This document shows, piece after piece, positions 28,152 to 36,558 of a stretch of DNA of 64,000 nt. Under the pieces are notes generated by a model that was given only the letters and a program-made list of their open reading frames with translations, was not told where the DNA came from and did no database searches. Numbering within the stretch: the first letter of the stretch is position 1; each line of letters begins with the position of its first letter. Both the position numbers and the translations under genes were made by a program. Source of the DNA: Altererythrobacter ishigakiensis. GTDB taxonomy: Bacteria > Pseudomonadota > Alphaproteobacteria > Sphingomonadales > Sphingomonadaceae. The DNA lies in contig NZ_CP015963.1 of assembly GCF_001663155.1 (NCBI RefSeq), positions 1,574,001 through 1,638,000 of the forward strand. Reading direction: 5' to 3'.

Positions 28152-29543
28152 ATGAGCGCAAATCAGGTCCTTACAGTCGCGCAAATGCAAGCCGCCGAAC
28201 AGACGCTGATTGATGCTGGCACCAGCGTCGACGAGCTGATGCAAATTGCGGGCAAGGGCGTGGCTGAATGGGTCTGGCGCGTTGCCGGTGAACGCTCTGT
28301 TACTGTATTGTGCGGTCCGGGCAATAATGGCGGCGACGGCTATGTTATCGCCGAAACTCTTCGCCAGCGCGGGCTAGAGGTGTGCGTAGTTGCACCAATT
28401 GCTCCGAAGACCGATGCAGCGAAGAATGCGCGGCGTGAATACAAGGGTGTGTGCCTGAGTTCCGGCAAGGATGCCAAGGGATCGGTGCTGGTAGATTGCT
28501 TGTTTGGCTCCGGCCTTGCCAGGGCTTTGAGCGCCGAACACTTGCTGCTGCTCCGCGATCTGGCAGAGCGGCATCCGATCCGGATTGCAGTGGACCTGCC
28601 CTCTGGCGTCGAGAGCGACAGCGGGGCTTTGCTCAATGAGCGTTTGCCGGATTATCGCCTGACCGTTGCGCTGGGGGCCTGGAAATTCGCTCACCACCGT
28701 TTGCCTGCGCGGGAGAAGATGGGTGATCTGCGGCTTGTCCCTATTGGCGTGGATGCGGTGAAAGGCGCCGCGCACCTCATCGGTAAGCCAAATATCGCTG
28801 CGCCTGCGAGCGACGCACACAAATATACGCGCGGACTTTGCGCAGTGGTGGGCGGAGCAATGCCAGGAGCGAGCCTGTTGGCAAGCCACTCCGCCATGCG
28901 AGCTGGAGCAGGTTACGTGAAGTTGTTTGCGCATCATGCGCCGAACTCAGCCCCGGCAGGCTTGGTCGTTGACGAGTCCTCGCTTGAGGAAGCTCTCGCA
29001 GACGAACGAATCGCGGCTTTGTTGGTTGGTCCGGGCTTGAGGCGCGATCGGGAGGCAGATGAGCGCTTGCGAGCCGTTCTGGCGACCAAGAAGCCGGCCG
29101 TGCTCGATGCAGATGCCCTGGTTCTGCTGAAGCGTGACATGCTGCAAGAGGGAGCGGCCTATCTCGCAACACCGCATGACGGTGAGCTCGAGGCGCTGTG
29201 CAGGACCTTTGCGGTGGTCGCGCCTGACAGGCAGTCGCGTGCGCTCGCAATAGCCAAGGCCAGCGGCATGGTGGTCTTGGCCAAGGGCCCCAATACGCTG
29301 GTGGCAACGCCAACCGGTCGATTTGCCGTAGCGCCACCTGCGCCCAGCTGGTTGTCAGTTGCTGGTACGGGTGACGTTCTTGCTGGCATTGCGGTAAGCC
29401 GGATGGCAACAGGCCGCGATCCGTTCGATGCCGCCTGCGAAGCGGTGTGGCTGCACGGTGAAGCCGCGCGTCAGTGCGGCGCCGCTTTTTCAGCGGATGA
29501 GCTTGCACTGGCGGTTTCCGGCGCTATCGCCGCCGCTCAATGA
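28152..29543 (+). CDS. nnr: Bifunctional NAD(P)HX epimerase / ADP-dependent dehydratase
   Basis: A 463-residue fusion that repairs hydrated NADH and NADPH. The N-terminal domain (about 1-210) is the YjeF_N epimerase with CGPGNNGGDGYV (54-65) and VDLPSGVESDSG. The C-terminal domain is the ribokinase-like dehydratase, with LATPHDGELEALC, VLAKGPNTLVATPTG and the catalytic loop SVAGTGDVLAGI. The Asp in GTGD is the usual catalytic residue. Its last bases overlap the next gene's start (ATGA). Confidence 0.93.
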   Translation: MSANQVLTVAQMQAAEQTLIDAGTSVDELMQIAGKGVAEWVWRVAGERSVTVLCGPGNNGGDGYVIAETLRQRGLEVCVVAPIAPKTDAAKNARREYKGVCLSSGKDAKGSVLVDCLFGSGLARALSAEHLLLLRDLAERHPIRIAVDLPSGVESDSGALLNERLPDYRLTVALGAWKFAHHRLPAREKMGDLRLVPIGVDAVKGAAHLIGKPNIAAPASDAHKYTRGLCAVVGGAMPGASLLASHSAMRAGAGYVKLFAHHAPNSAPAGLVVDESSLEEALADERIAALLVGPGLRRDREADERLRAVLATKKPAVLDADALVLLKRDMLQEGAAYLATPHDGELEALCRTFAVVAPDRQSRALAIAKASGMVVLAKGPNTLVATPTGRFAVAPPAPSWLSVAGTGDVLAGIAVSRMATGRDPFDAACEAVWLHGEAARQCGAAFSADELALAVSGAIAAAQ

Positions 29544-30733
29544 GCCAAGCTTCTCAAATCATCCGCATCGCTGCGCGCGGCGATGGCGTCACTGCCGATG
29601 GTCAGCACGTCGCAAGAGGCGTGCCGGGCGATGTCTTGCTTGCTGACGGTTCGCTCGAGCATGGCCCACACCACATAGCGCCGCCTTGCCCGCATTTTGG
29701 CAAATGCGGTGGATGCCAGCTGCAGCACGCTGATGAAGAGGCTCTGCGGCAATTCGTCACGGAGCGCGTCACGTTTCAGGCTGAAAAGCATGGCATTGCG
29801 ATAGGGGAGCTGCTGCCGACGCATCTATCGCCACCCAAGTCGCGTCGGCGCACAACTTTGCATGCTCTGAGTACAGCCAAGGGAGCGGTCCTTGGTTTTC
29901 GCGAAGGCAATTCGCACCTGATCGTCGATTTGAAGGAATGCCATATCCTGCGTCCTGAGCTGATGGAGCTGCTCCAACCGCTCAAGCAGTTTGTCGCTCG
30001 ATACGGAAGCAAACGCCCGGTTGATGTCGAATTGACGCTGGCCGATCAGGGTGTCGATTGCAGCATCAAGCATTTGGAGTTGGAAGGTCTGGAGGCGACA
30101 GAGGCCGCCTTGGAATTCGCGCAATCAAACGGTCTGGCGCGCCTTACACTCGATCAGGGTTATGGCCCTGAGACACAATGGGAGCCGCAGCCGGTCACCA
30201 TCACGCTTTCGGGCAGACCTGTGGGGATGCCTCCGGGTAGCTTTCTGCAGGCAACGCAAGACGGCGAGGATGCCTTGGTTGCAGATGCGAAGGCTTGGAT
30301 TGGCGATGCCGCGAGCCTAGCAGACCTGTTTTCGGGGTTAGGCACCTTTGCATTTGCATTGGCAAACCCTGCAAAGGTTCTTGCCGCCGAAGCATCGCGC
30401 GACGCGCATCTGGCGTGCAAAGCGGCGGGGGCGGGGCTGCCCATGGCGGCAATGCATCGCGACCTATTCCGCAATCCATTGCAGCCAGAAGAACTGAACC
30501 GATTTGAGGCCGTGCTGCTCGATCCGCCGCGCGCGGGCGCGAAGGAGCAAATTGGACAGATTGGGGCCAGCAGCTTCAACCGCGTGGTCTATATCAGTTG
30601 TAATCCTGTTAGTTGGGCGCGAGATTGCACCAAACTTGTCGAGGCCGGATTTAGGTTGGAAAAGCTGCGACCGGTGGGCCAATTCCGCTGGTCAACCCAT
30701 GTGGAACTGGCGAGCTACTGGACGCGTGGGTGA
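29540..30733 (+). CDS. Class I SAM-dependent RNA (uracil-5-) methyltransferase, RlmD/TrmA family
   Basis: A 397-residue RNA m5U methyltransferase. An N-terminal 4Fe-4S site is formed by CPHFGKCGGC (Cys50, Cys56, Cys59) plus Cys134 in DLKECHIL. The SAM motif is ADLFSGLGTFAFALA, and the catalytic cysteine is Cys354 in VVYISCNPVSWARD, within the family's SCNP signature. The N-terminal TRAM domain is short. It is translationally coupled to the nnr gene. Whether it modifies 23S rRNA or tRNA cannot be read. Confidence 0.9.
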   Translation: MSQASQIIRIAARGDGVTADGQHVARGVPGDVLLADGSLEHGPHHIAPPCPHFGKCGGCQLQHADEEALRQFVTERVTFQAEKHGIAIGELLPTHLSPPKSRRRTTLHALSTAKGAVLGFREGNSHLIVDLKECHILRPELMELLQPLKQFVARYGSKRPVDVELTLADQGVDCSIKHLELEGLEATEAALEFAQSNGLARLTLDQGYGPETQWEPQPVTITLSGRPVGMPPGSFLQATQDGEDALVADAKAWIGDAASLADLFSGLGTFAFALANPAKVLAAEASRDAHLACKAAGAGLPMAAMHRDLFRNPLQPEELNRFEAVLLDPPRAGAKEQIGQIGASSFNRVVYISCNPVSWARDCTKLVEAGFRLEKLRPVGQFRWSTHVELASYWTRG

Positions 30734-30757
30734 TCGAGATCGATTAACCTTCGATCA
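30731..30757. terminator. Hairpin spanning the two convergent stop codons
   Basis: TGATCGA (30731-30737) pairs perfectly with TCGATCA (30751-30757) over a 13-nt loop. It contains the RNA methyltransferase stop and the stop of the convergent ACP gene. There is no clear T-run, so termination activity is uncertain. Confidence 0.3.
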
Positions 30758-31058
30758 GCTTCATTTCGACAAATGCCAACAACCCGCCATAGGTTTCGAG
30801 CATCTCTGCATCGACGTCATCATCCTCGATCAGCATGTCGAAGCGGTCTTCGATCTCGGTAAAGAGGCCCGCGACAGCCATGGAATCGAGTTCGGGTAGA
30901 TGGCCAAACAGTCCCGTTTCGCTGTCGAATTGGTCAACATCTTCAGCCTCAAGGCCAAGCACATCAACCAGAATGGCCTTAAGCTCGTTATCAATCGCCG
31001 AGCGGCTCGGCGGCAGGCCGGGCTTCTTTGCTTGCTCGTCAGTTGTTTCGACCGTCAC
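30744..31058 (-). CDS. Acyl carrier protein, exosortase-A-locus type
   Basis: A 104-residue acidic carrier protein, longer than FabD-type ACP because of an N-terminal extension rich in charged residues. The phosphopantetheine serine is Ser59 in LPELDSMAVAG, followed by LFTEIEDRFDMLIEDDDV, the usual helix II-III region. The start is GTG 31058 with GGGGGA upstream. It points away from an AMP-ligase and a PLP decarboxylase; this trio is the set described next to exosortase A in EPS-producing proteobacteria. It probably holds the substrate loaded by the ligase. Confidence 0.85.
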   Translation of the reverse strand: MTVETTDEQAKKPGLPPSRSAIDNELKAILVDVLGLEAEDVDQFDSETGLFGHLPELDSMAVAGLFTEIEDRFDMLIEDDDVDAEMLETYGGLLAFVEMKLIEG

Positions 31059-31183
31059 TGGCGACTATCCCCCATTAGGAAAAGGCCGCTCGCCTTAGCG
31101 GTGCGTTGCGTCCTGTGCAAGCTGGCGAATAAGCAAGATAATCCGATTGACCAAGCGGACTTCTGCAGGTTTGGTATCTGGCA

Positions 31184-32710
31184 ATGAATACAGCGCTCGA
31201 CCCAGTACCGCGTCCATTAGACCATCTCGCCGAGCACGGCGCAGATGAGGATCCGGCGCTGATCCTGAAGTCAGAGAAGCTAAGCTTTGCTGATTTGCGT
31301 GAACGTGTGGCGCGATTGGCTGCGTGGCTGGCGCAAGAATTGCCAGAGAAGGGCGCCCGGGTTGCGACATGGGCTGCAAAGGGAGAGCTGACCTGCCTCA
31401 TGCCATTGGCTGCTGCGCGCGCGGGGTTGGTGCACGTCCCCATCAATCCGCTGCTAAAACATGCGCAGGCCGCGCATATCCTCAGCGACAGCGGCGCGGC
31501 GATGCTGATCGGAACGCAAGCACGATTGAAGTCGTTGGAAGAAGGCGATGTCCCGCCGGCTTGTCGCCTGATTAACGAACAAGACGCGCTCGATGCAGCT
31601 ACCACTCTGGGCGGGCAGTTGCCGCCTTCAGATTCCGATCCCGATGATCTGACGGCGATCCTGTATACCAGCGGCTCAACAGGCAGACCCAAGGGCGTGA
31701 TGCTGAGCCACGCAAACCTGTGGCTCGGTGCGGTTAGCGTGGCCGACTATCTTGGCATGGGCCCGGACGACGTGACACTCGCTGTGCTGCCGCTGTCGTT
31801 CGACTATGGTCAGAACCAGTTACTCAGCACTTGGTGCGCGGGCGGAGCGGTCGCGCCGCTCGACTACCTATTCCCGAAAGACGTAATGAAAGCCTGTGCC
31901 AAGCATCAGGTGACGACGCTGGCTGCGGTTCCACCTTTGTGGGTGCAGCTAGCTGAGCTTGAATGGGGGGAAGACGCGGTCACCCCCATGCGTCGGCTGA
32001 CGAATAGCGGTGGTGCATTGACAACAGATCTTGTCCGTGAGCTGCGCGAGACCTTTCCCGATGCCCGGTTATTCCCGATGTACGGTCTGACAGAGGCATT
32101 CCGCTCCACTTTTCTTTATCCTGACCTCGTCGATACGCATCCAACCTCGATGGGCAAAGCAATTCCCTTTGCGGAGATTTTGGTGATCAACGATGCGGGC
32201 GAGTTGGCAAAGCCTGGCGAGGAAGGCGAGCTTGTCCATTGCGGGCCACTGGTGGCGCAAGGATATTGGCAGGACGCCGCGCGCACGGCCGAGCGTTTCA
32301 AGCCAGCGCCCGACATGTCGAGCTATGGCGGCACCGCGGTATGGTCAGGAGATCGCGTTAAGCGCGATGCGGAAGGCTTGCTCTACTTTGTCGGCCGCCG
32401 GGATGCGATGATCAAGAGCCAAGGAAACCGCATCAGCCCGCAGGAAGTCGAAGAGGCGGCGCTTGCGACAGGACTGGTTGCAGAAGCGGTCGCTTTGGGA
32501 ATTGCTGATGAACGGCTAGGGCAGGCAGTGCATTTGGTCGCTCGCGCTGAGCCGCGGGCGGTCGATGCCGAAGAACAATTGCCGAAGTTGCTCGCCAAGG
32601 AGTTACCCAATTTCATGCAGCCGCAAGTCATCCATTGGCGCGACGCGATGCCTCTCAATCCCAATGGCAAGATTGATCGTACCGCGCTGAAGCAGGAGCT
32701 TTCCTCATGA
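31184..32710 (+). CDS. Acyl-CoA/ACP ligase (AMP-forming), exosortase-A-associated
   Basis: A 508-residue adenylate-forming ligase. The P-loop is YTSGSTGRPKGV, the aromatic motif is MYGLTEAFRSTFL and the C-terminal hinge/lysine motifs are GRRDAMIKSQGNRISPQEVE and NPNGKIDRTALKQ. The sequence and the following PLP decarboxylase match the TIGRFAM exosortase-A-associated ligase family. By analogy with loading ligases it probably activates an acid or amino acid and transfers it to the divergent ACP. ATG 31184 has a weak ribosome site. It overlaps the next gene by 4 bp (ATGA). Confidence 0.85.
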   Translation: MNTALDPVPRPLDHLAEHGADEDPALILKSEKLSFADLRERVARLAAWLAQELPEKGARVATWAAKGELTCLMPLAAARAGLVHVPINPLLKHAQAAHILSDSGAAMLIGTQARLKSLEEGDVPPACRLINEQDALDAATTLGGQLPPSDSDPDDLTAILYTSGSTGRPKGVMLSHANLWLGAVSVADYLGMGPDDVTLAVLPLSFDYGQNQLLSTWCAGGAVAPLDYLFPKDVMKACAKHQVTTLAAVPPLWVQLAELEWGEDAVTPMRRLTNSGGALTTDLVRELRETFPDARLFPMYGLTEAFRSTFLYPDLVDTHPTSMGKAIPFAEILVINDAGELAKPGEEGELVHCGPLVAQGYWQDAARTAERFKPAPDMSSYGGTAVWSGDRVKRDAEGLLYFVGRRDAMIKSQGNRISPQEVEEAALATGLVAEAVALGIADERLGQAVHLVARAEPRAVDAEEQLPKLLAKELPNFMQPQVIHWRDAMPLNPNGKIDRTALKQELSS

Positions 32711-33933
32711 AGCCGATGGGGCCGCTTCCTGCTGGCTATGAAACACGTGACGGAGAGCTCGTGATCGGGGGCAAAACTGCGAGTGAACTGGCCGATAAAG
32801 CCGGACGCACCCCCTGTTTTGTTTACTCCAAGGCGCAACTCGATCAGCGGGTCTCTGATCTGCGCGCCGCCATGCCTGCGCGGTTGGGCATCAATTACGC
32901 GGTCAAGGCCAACCCATTCGCACCCGTCATTGAACACATGGATGGGCTGGTCGACGGCTTTGACATCGCGTCTGCTGGCGAACTTGAGATGGTCAAGGCT
33001 GCCGGTATCGATCCTGCGCGGGTCAGTTTCGCAGGACCGGGCAAGCGCGACGAGGAACTGGAAGCCGCCGTTTCTGCTGGCGTGACCCTCAATTGCGAAA
33101 GCGAAGGTGAAGTTCGGCGTGCATTGGTCATAGGCGAACGGATCGGTGTTCCGCCGCGCATCGCCATTCGCGTGAATCCCGATTTCGAGCTCAAGGGCTC
33201 AGGAATGAAGATGGGGGGAGGGGCGAAGCCCTTTGGTGTCGATGCCGAACGAGTGCCCGCATTGGCGCGCGAAGTTATCGCAGCTGGCGCAGAATGGCGC
33301 GGACTACACATCTTTACCGGCAGCCAGGCCCTGAATGCAGAGGCGATCATCGAAGCGCAGGCCAATGTTCTGGAATGTGCGGACCGCCTTGCTGGTGAAA
33401 TTGGGGCTCCATTGCCGAAACTCAACATGGGCGGCGGCTTTGGTATCCCGTACTTCTCTGGCGACGAGCAGCTCGACATTGGCGCGATTGGCGCGGCCTT
33501 GGACGAACGCTTTGCAAGTCTACCGGATAACCTAATTGATACTGACCTGTGCATCGAGCTTGGCCGCTATCTCGTCGGGGAAGCGGGCGTCTATCTAGCG
33601 CGCATCGTTGATCGCAAGGATAGCCATGGCGTCACTTACCTTATCACGGACGGCGGTTTGCACCACCAGCTTGCAGCCTCAGGCAACTTCGGTACCGTCG
33701 TACGTCGCAACTATCCCGTGGCAATCGCCACGCGCTTTGGCGTTGAGCCTGAAGAGGAGGCCAATGTTGTAGGTTGCCTGTGCACGCCGTTAGACCGTCT
33801 CGCGGATGCTGCACATTTGCCTCGGGCAGATGTGGGTGATTTGGTCGCAGTATTTTGCGCCGGCGCCTATGGCGCGAGCGCGTCACCAGTCAATTTTCTG
33901 GGGCATGGTCCGGCAGCGGAAATGCTGATCTGA
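32707..33933 (+). CDS. PLP-dependent decarboxylase, exosortase-A-associated (fold type III)
   Basis: A 408-residue member of the ornithine/diaminopimelate decarboxylase family. The PLP lysine is Lys67 in INYAVKANPFAPV. The phosphate-binding glycine loop is LNMGGGFGIPY, and the C-terminal part has CTPLDRLADAA and VFCAGAYGASASPVNFLGH, where the cysteine and aspartate close the dimer active site. The family is recorded as exosortase-A system-associated; its natural substrate is unknown. It is translationally coupled to the ligase, so it may act on the amino acid carried by, or destined for, the ACP. Confidence 0.87.
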   Translation: MKPMGPLPAGYETRDGELVIGGKTASELADKAGRTPCFVYSKAQLDQRVSDLRAAMPARLGINYAVKANPFAPVIEHMDGLVDGFDIASAGELEMVKAAGIDPARVSFAGPGKRDEELEAAVSAGVTLNCESEGEVRRALVIGERIGVPPRIAIRVNPDFELKGSGMKMGGGAKPFGVDAERVPALAREVIAAGAEWRGLHIFTGSQALNAEAIIEAQANVLECADRLAGEIGAPLPKLNMGGGFGIPYFSGDEQLDIGAIGAALDERFASLPDNLIDTDLCIELGRYLVGEAGVYLARIVDRKDSHGVTYLITDGGLHHQLAASGNFGTVVRRNYPVAIATRFGVEPEEEANVVGCLCTPLDRLADAAHLPRADVGDLVAVFCAGAYGASASPVNFLGHGPAAEMLI

Positions 33934-33991
33934 GTCTAATAGAACATTTACCAAATTCGCCTATCCCTGTGATTGAACAGGGAGTTTTGAC

Positions 33992-34198
33992 ATGTCCGAA
34001 GAGCAAAAGGCTGAACAGGTCGAGACAGCGCTCGCAGACATCAAGCGGCAACTCAGCGCGCGCGATGATCGCATTGCCGAGCTAGAGAAACGTTTGGAGA
34101 ATCAGGAATATTCTGTTCGCAGCGTGCTCGATATGTTGATCGACTGGCTAGAAACAGACACTCAAGCCAGCCCCACTTCCTCTCGCGATGCGGCTTGA
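33992..34198 (+). CDS. Small coiled-coil protein
   Basis: A 68-residue protein preceded by AGGGAG, 8 nt before ATG 33992. Residues about 8-60 form a predicted coiled coil with heptads (VETALADIKRQL, IAELEKRLENQEYSV), then VRSVLDMLIDWLET. It begins 58 bp after the PLP decarboxylase on the same strand, so it may share its transcript. I do not recognise a named family. The charged, cysteine-free composition suggests a soluble oligomeric accessory protein. Confidence 0.6.
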   Translation: MSEEQKAEQVETALADIKRQLSARDDRIAELEKRLENQEYSVRSVLDMLIDWLETDTQASPTSSRDAA

Positions 34199-34503
34199 AT
34201 GAGCTTCTGCAAAGATGCTGCCTACGCCTGAAAAATACTTTGAGGGTGTGGCCAATTTGACTCAGGTGCGTTTGCCACACTCCGCGAGACGGCAGATTTC
34301 CGCGGTTTTCGATGGGCCGCGATTGTGCTCACGTGTCTTTCCACTGCCCCGATTTGGGACCTGCCAATCAATCAGATGGTAAATTTACGTTTGCCAAGCG
34401 ACTCCTTGCTTGATTAGTTTGTCATCGGGTCGAAGAATTACAGGAACTTTTACAAAGAGTTTCCGGTAATACTTGCGTCTTCGGCGGAATAGGGCGCGCA
34501 GTT
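34199..34503. other. 305-bp region upstream of rpfF
   Basis: No gene found on either strand. It is AT-richer than its surroundings. It contains an inverted repeat GTGTGGC (34246-34252) / GCCACAC (34274-34280) and a perfect 10-bp palindrome GTAAATTTAC (34379-34388). It probably holds the rpfF promoter and possible operator sites. No T-run follows the first repeat, so a terminator for the small upstream gene is unclear. Confidence 0.45.
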
Positions 34504-35427
34504 ATGGATGGTGGAGTTTCGCAGGCAATACCTTTGGTCGATGAGCAGGAATTGCTTGTCGAGAGCAAACGTAATTTGTCGATATCTGACGATCTCTTCA
34601 ATCTCTCGGAGCTGGATTTACTCTATGAGGATCGCAGCGCGACCTTATGGACCTTCATGAAGCCTGAAGGGCGTCCAAGTTTCACTCCGCCAATGCTGCA
34701 GGATTTTGAACGATGGCAGCAGTTGATCCCGCAAAGTTTTGGCGCAGGCAAGGTTCCGCTACGCTATCTGGTGCTTGGCAGTCGTTCGCCCGATGTGTTC
34801 TGTTTTGGTGGCGATCTGGCTCTATTTGAGCAGTTGATCCGCAATCGCGATCGCGAAGGCTTGGTGAGCTACGGCCATCGTTGCTGTGCCATTCTCGACC
34901 GCAACATTCGCGCGCTTGATTTGCCGATGCTAACGATCGGATTGGTGCAAGGGGCTGCGCTGGGCGGAGGATTTGAAGCGCTACTTTCTTTTGATTTCAT
35001 TGTTGCCGAGCGTACAGCCACTTTCGGTTTGCCAGAGATTATGTTTGGTTTGTTTCCAGGTATGGGGGCACATGCACTCCTATACCGCAAACTGGGCAGC
35101 GCAAAAGCCGAACAGATCATTCTCTCAAATGAGACATATACAGCCGAGCAAATGTACGAGCTGGGCATAGTTCATGAATTGGCCGAGCCGGGCGATGGTA
35201 TCAACGCATGCAAGCAGTTCATCAAGAAGTCTGAACGTCGCCATGCTGGCTTGGTTGGCGCACGTAAGGCAATGAAGCATGCTTGGAATTTGAAACTAGG
35301 CGAGCTCAACAAGATTACGGAAATGTGGGCAGACACCGCTCTCGAATTGCGTGAGCAGGACTTGAAGGTAATGAATCGCCTTGTCGTTGCTCAAGCTCGT
35401 TTGGCGGAGCGAATAGCCGTCGCTTAA
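34504..35427 (+). CDS. rpfF: DSF synthase homologue (RpfF-like crotonase)
   Basis: A 307-residue crotonase-fold enzyme. RpfF makes cis-2-unsaturated fatty-acid signals (DSF family) by dehydrating 3-hydroxyacyl-ACP and releasing the acid. It has both RpfF glutamates: Glu158 in AALGGGFEALLS and Glu178 in FGLPEIMFGLFPGMGAH, 20 residues apart, exactly as Glu141/Glu161 of the Xanthomonas enzyme. CFGGDLALFEQLIRNRD and YGHRCC also follow RpfF, not ordinary enoyl-CoA hydratases. The extra N-terminal ~40 residues are a variable extension. No rpfC or rpfG sensor genes are in the window. Base composition is AT-richer than neighbours. It is convergent with zapE and their stop codons overlap. Confidence 0.85.
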   Translation: MDGGVSQAIPLVDEQELLVESKRNLSISDDLFNLSELDLLYEDRSATLWTFMKPEGRPSFTPPMLQDFERWQQLIPQSFGAGKVPLRYLVLGSRSPDVFCFGGDLALFEQLIRNRDREGLVSYGHRCCAILDRNIRALDLPMLTIGLVQGAALGGGFEALLSFDFIVAERTATFGLPEIMFGLFPGMGAHALLYRKLGSAKAEQIILSNETYTAEQMYELGIVHELAEPGDGINACKQFIKKSERRHAGLVGARKAMKHAWNLKLGELNKITEMWADTALELREQDLKVMNRLVVAQARLAERIAVA

Positions 35428-36554
35428 TCGTTGGCGGCGTCTTGAGCGCCATGGCCCAAAGCCATATATTCATCACTGCGCATTTCCATCAACCGGCTCG
35501 CAGTGCGCTCGAACTCGAAGGCCCCGTCCCCAGAGACGTAGAGATCTTTGGGCTCCGCAGCAGCAGTCGCGAAGAATTTCACACGATGTTCGTATAGCGC
35601 GTCGATCAACGTCACAAAGCGCGCGGCCTCATTCCGCATATCTTTGCCCATCTGCGGAATTCCGACAAGAATAACAGTGTGATAGGCGCGCGCGATGGCA
35701 AGATAGTCCGGCGCGCCTCTCGCTTCGCCACATAGCTTCTTGAAGCTGAATACGCCCACGCCCTTAAGGCTTTTGGGAACGTGCAGCATTCGTCCACCGC
35801 CAACGTCCAGTTCTGCCGAGGGAACATGTTCGGCGTCTTCCGGCTTATAGTCAGTCAGACGGAAAAATACCTCGCGCACTTGCGCCGTCGCTTCGTCTCC
35901 CAACGGAGTGTGCCAACTCTCCATTCCTCCTAATCGATCCAGGCGATAGTCGATGGGACCATTGAGCGAGATTACATCTAATCGCTCATCGATGAGATCT
36001 ATGAATGGTAGGAAGTGTTCGCGATTGAGTCCGTCTTTATACAGATCGTGCGGCGGACGATTGCTGGTGGTCACTACGGTCACGTTCTCATCGACAATCA
36101 GCGCACGGAAAAGCCGGCTCATAATCATCGCGTCAGCGGAATTGTTCACGACCATTTCATCAAAGGCGAGACAGCGGACGTTCTCGGCAATTCTAGCTGC
36201 GACGGGTGGAATGGGATCACCGCTCTTCCCTTTGCGAGCTTCGCGCAGCAGCGCATGAACCTGCTGCATGAATGCATGAAAATGCACCCGGCGTTTGCGG
36301 TCGATTCCCAGGGTTTCGATGAAAAGATCCATCAGCATGGACTTGCCTCGGCCCACGCCGCCCCACATGTAAACGCCCTCTATGGCTTCCGGCTTGCGGC
36401 TGAGAGCGCGCCACAGCACGGATCCGCGTTTGGGAATCGCTTCCAAATCTTCTTGAAGTTTTGCCAGTTGTTTAGCTGCTGCGCGTTGGTCAGGATCGGC
36501 TTTGAGTTCGCCAGCCTGGATCAACGCATCATAGCGGGCCAGGATGCCACTCAC
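35424..36554 (-). CDS. zapE: AFG1-like ATPase, cell division protein ZapE
   Basis: About 376 residues. The Walker A motif is MWGGVGRGKSML, Walker B is CLAFDEMVV and a TTSNRPPHDLY motif follows, all typical of ZapE/AFG1. In E. coli ZapE helps cell division under low oxygen by destabilising FtsZ polymers. I start at GTG 36554 (SGILARYDALIQAG), because the longer frame runs back into the thioesterase gene. It is the third gene of the sdhB-thioesterase-zapE run, starting 4 bp after the thioesterase stop. Its own stop shares the TTAA tetranucleotide with the rpfF stop. Confidence 0.9.
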   Translation of the reverse strand: MSGILARYDALIQAGELKADPDQRAAAKQLAKLQEDLEAIPKRGSVLWRALSRKPEAIEGVYMWGGVGRGKSMLMDLFIETLGIDRKRRVHFHAFMQQVHALLREARKGKSGDPIPPVAARIAENVRCLAFDEMVVNNSADAMIMSRLFRALIVDENVTVVTTSNRPPHDLYKDGLNREHFLPFIDLIDERLDVISLNGPIDYRLDRLGGMESWHTPLGDEATAQVREVFFRLTDYKPEDAEHVPSAELDVGGGRMLHVPKSLKGVGVFSFKKLCGEARGAPDYLAIARAYHTVILVGIPQMGKDMRNEAARFVTLIDALYEHRVKFFATAAAEPKDLYVSGDGAFEFERTASRLMEMRSDEYMALGHGAQDAAND

Positions 36555-36558
36555 GGCA

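Noticed and set aside
34441..34470. GGAAC motif resembling an EcfG (general stress) -35 box upstream of rpfF
   Set aside because: No matching CGTT at the required 16-18-bp distance.
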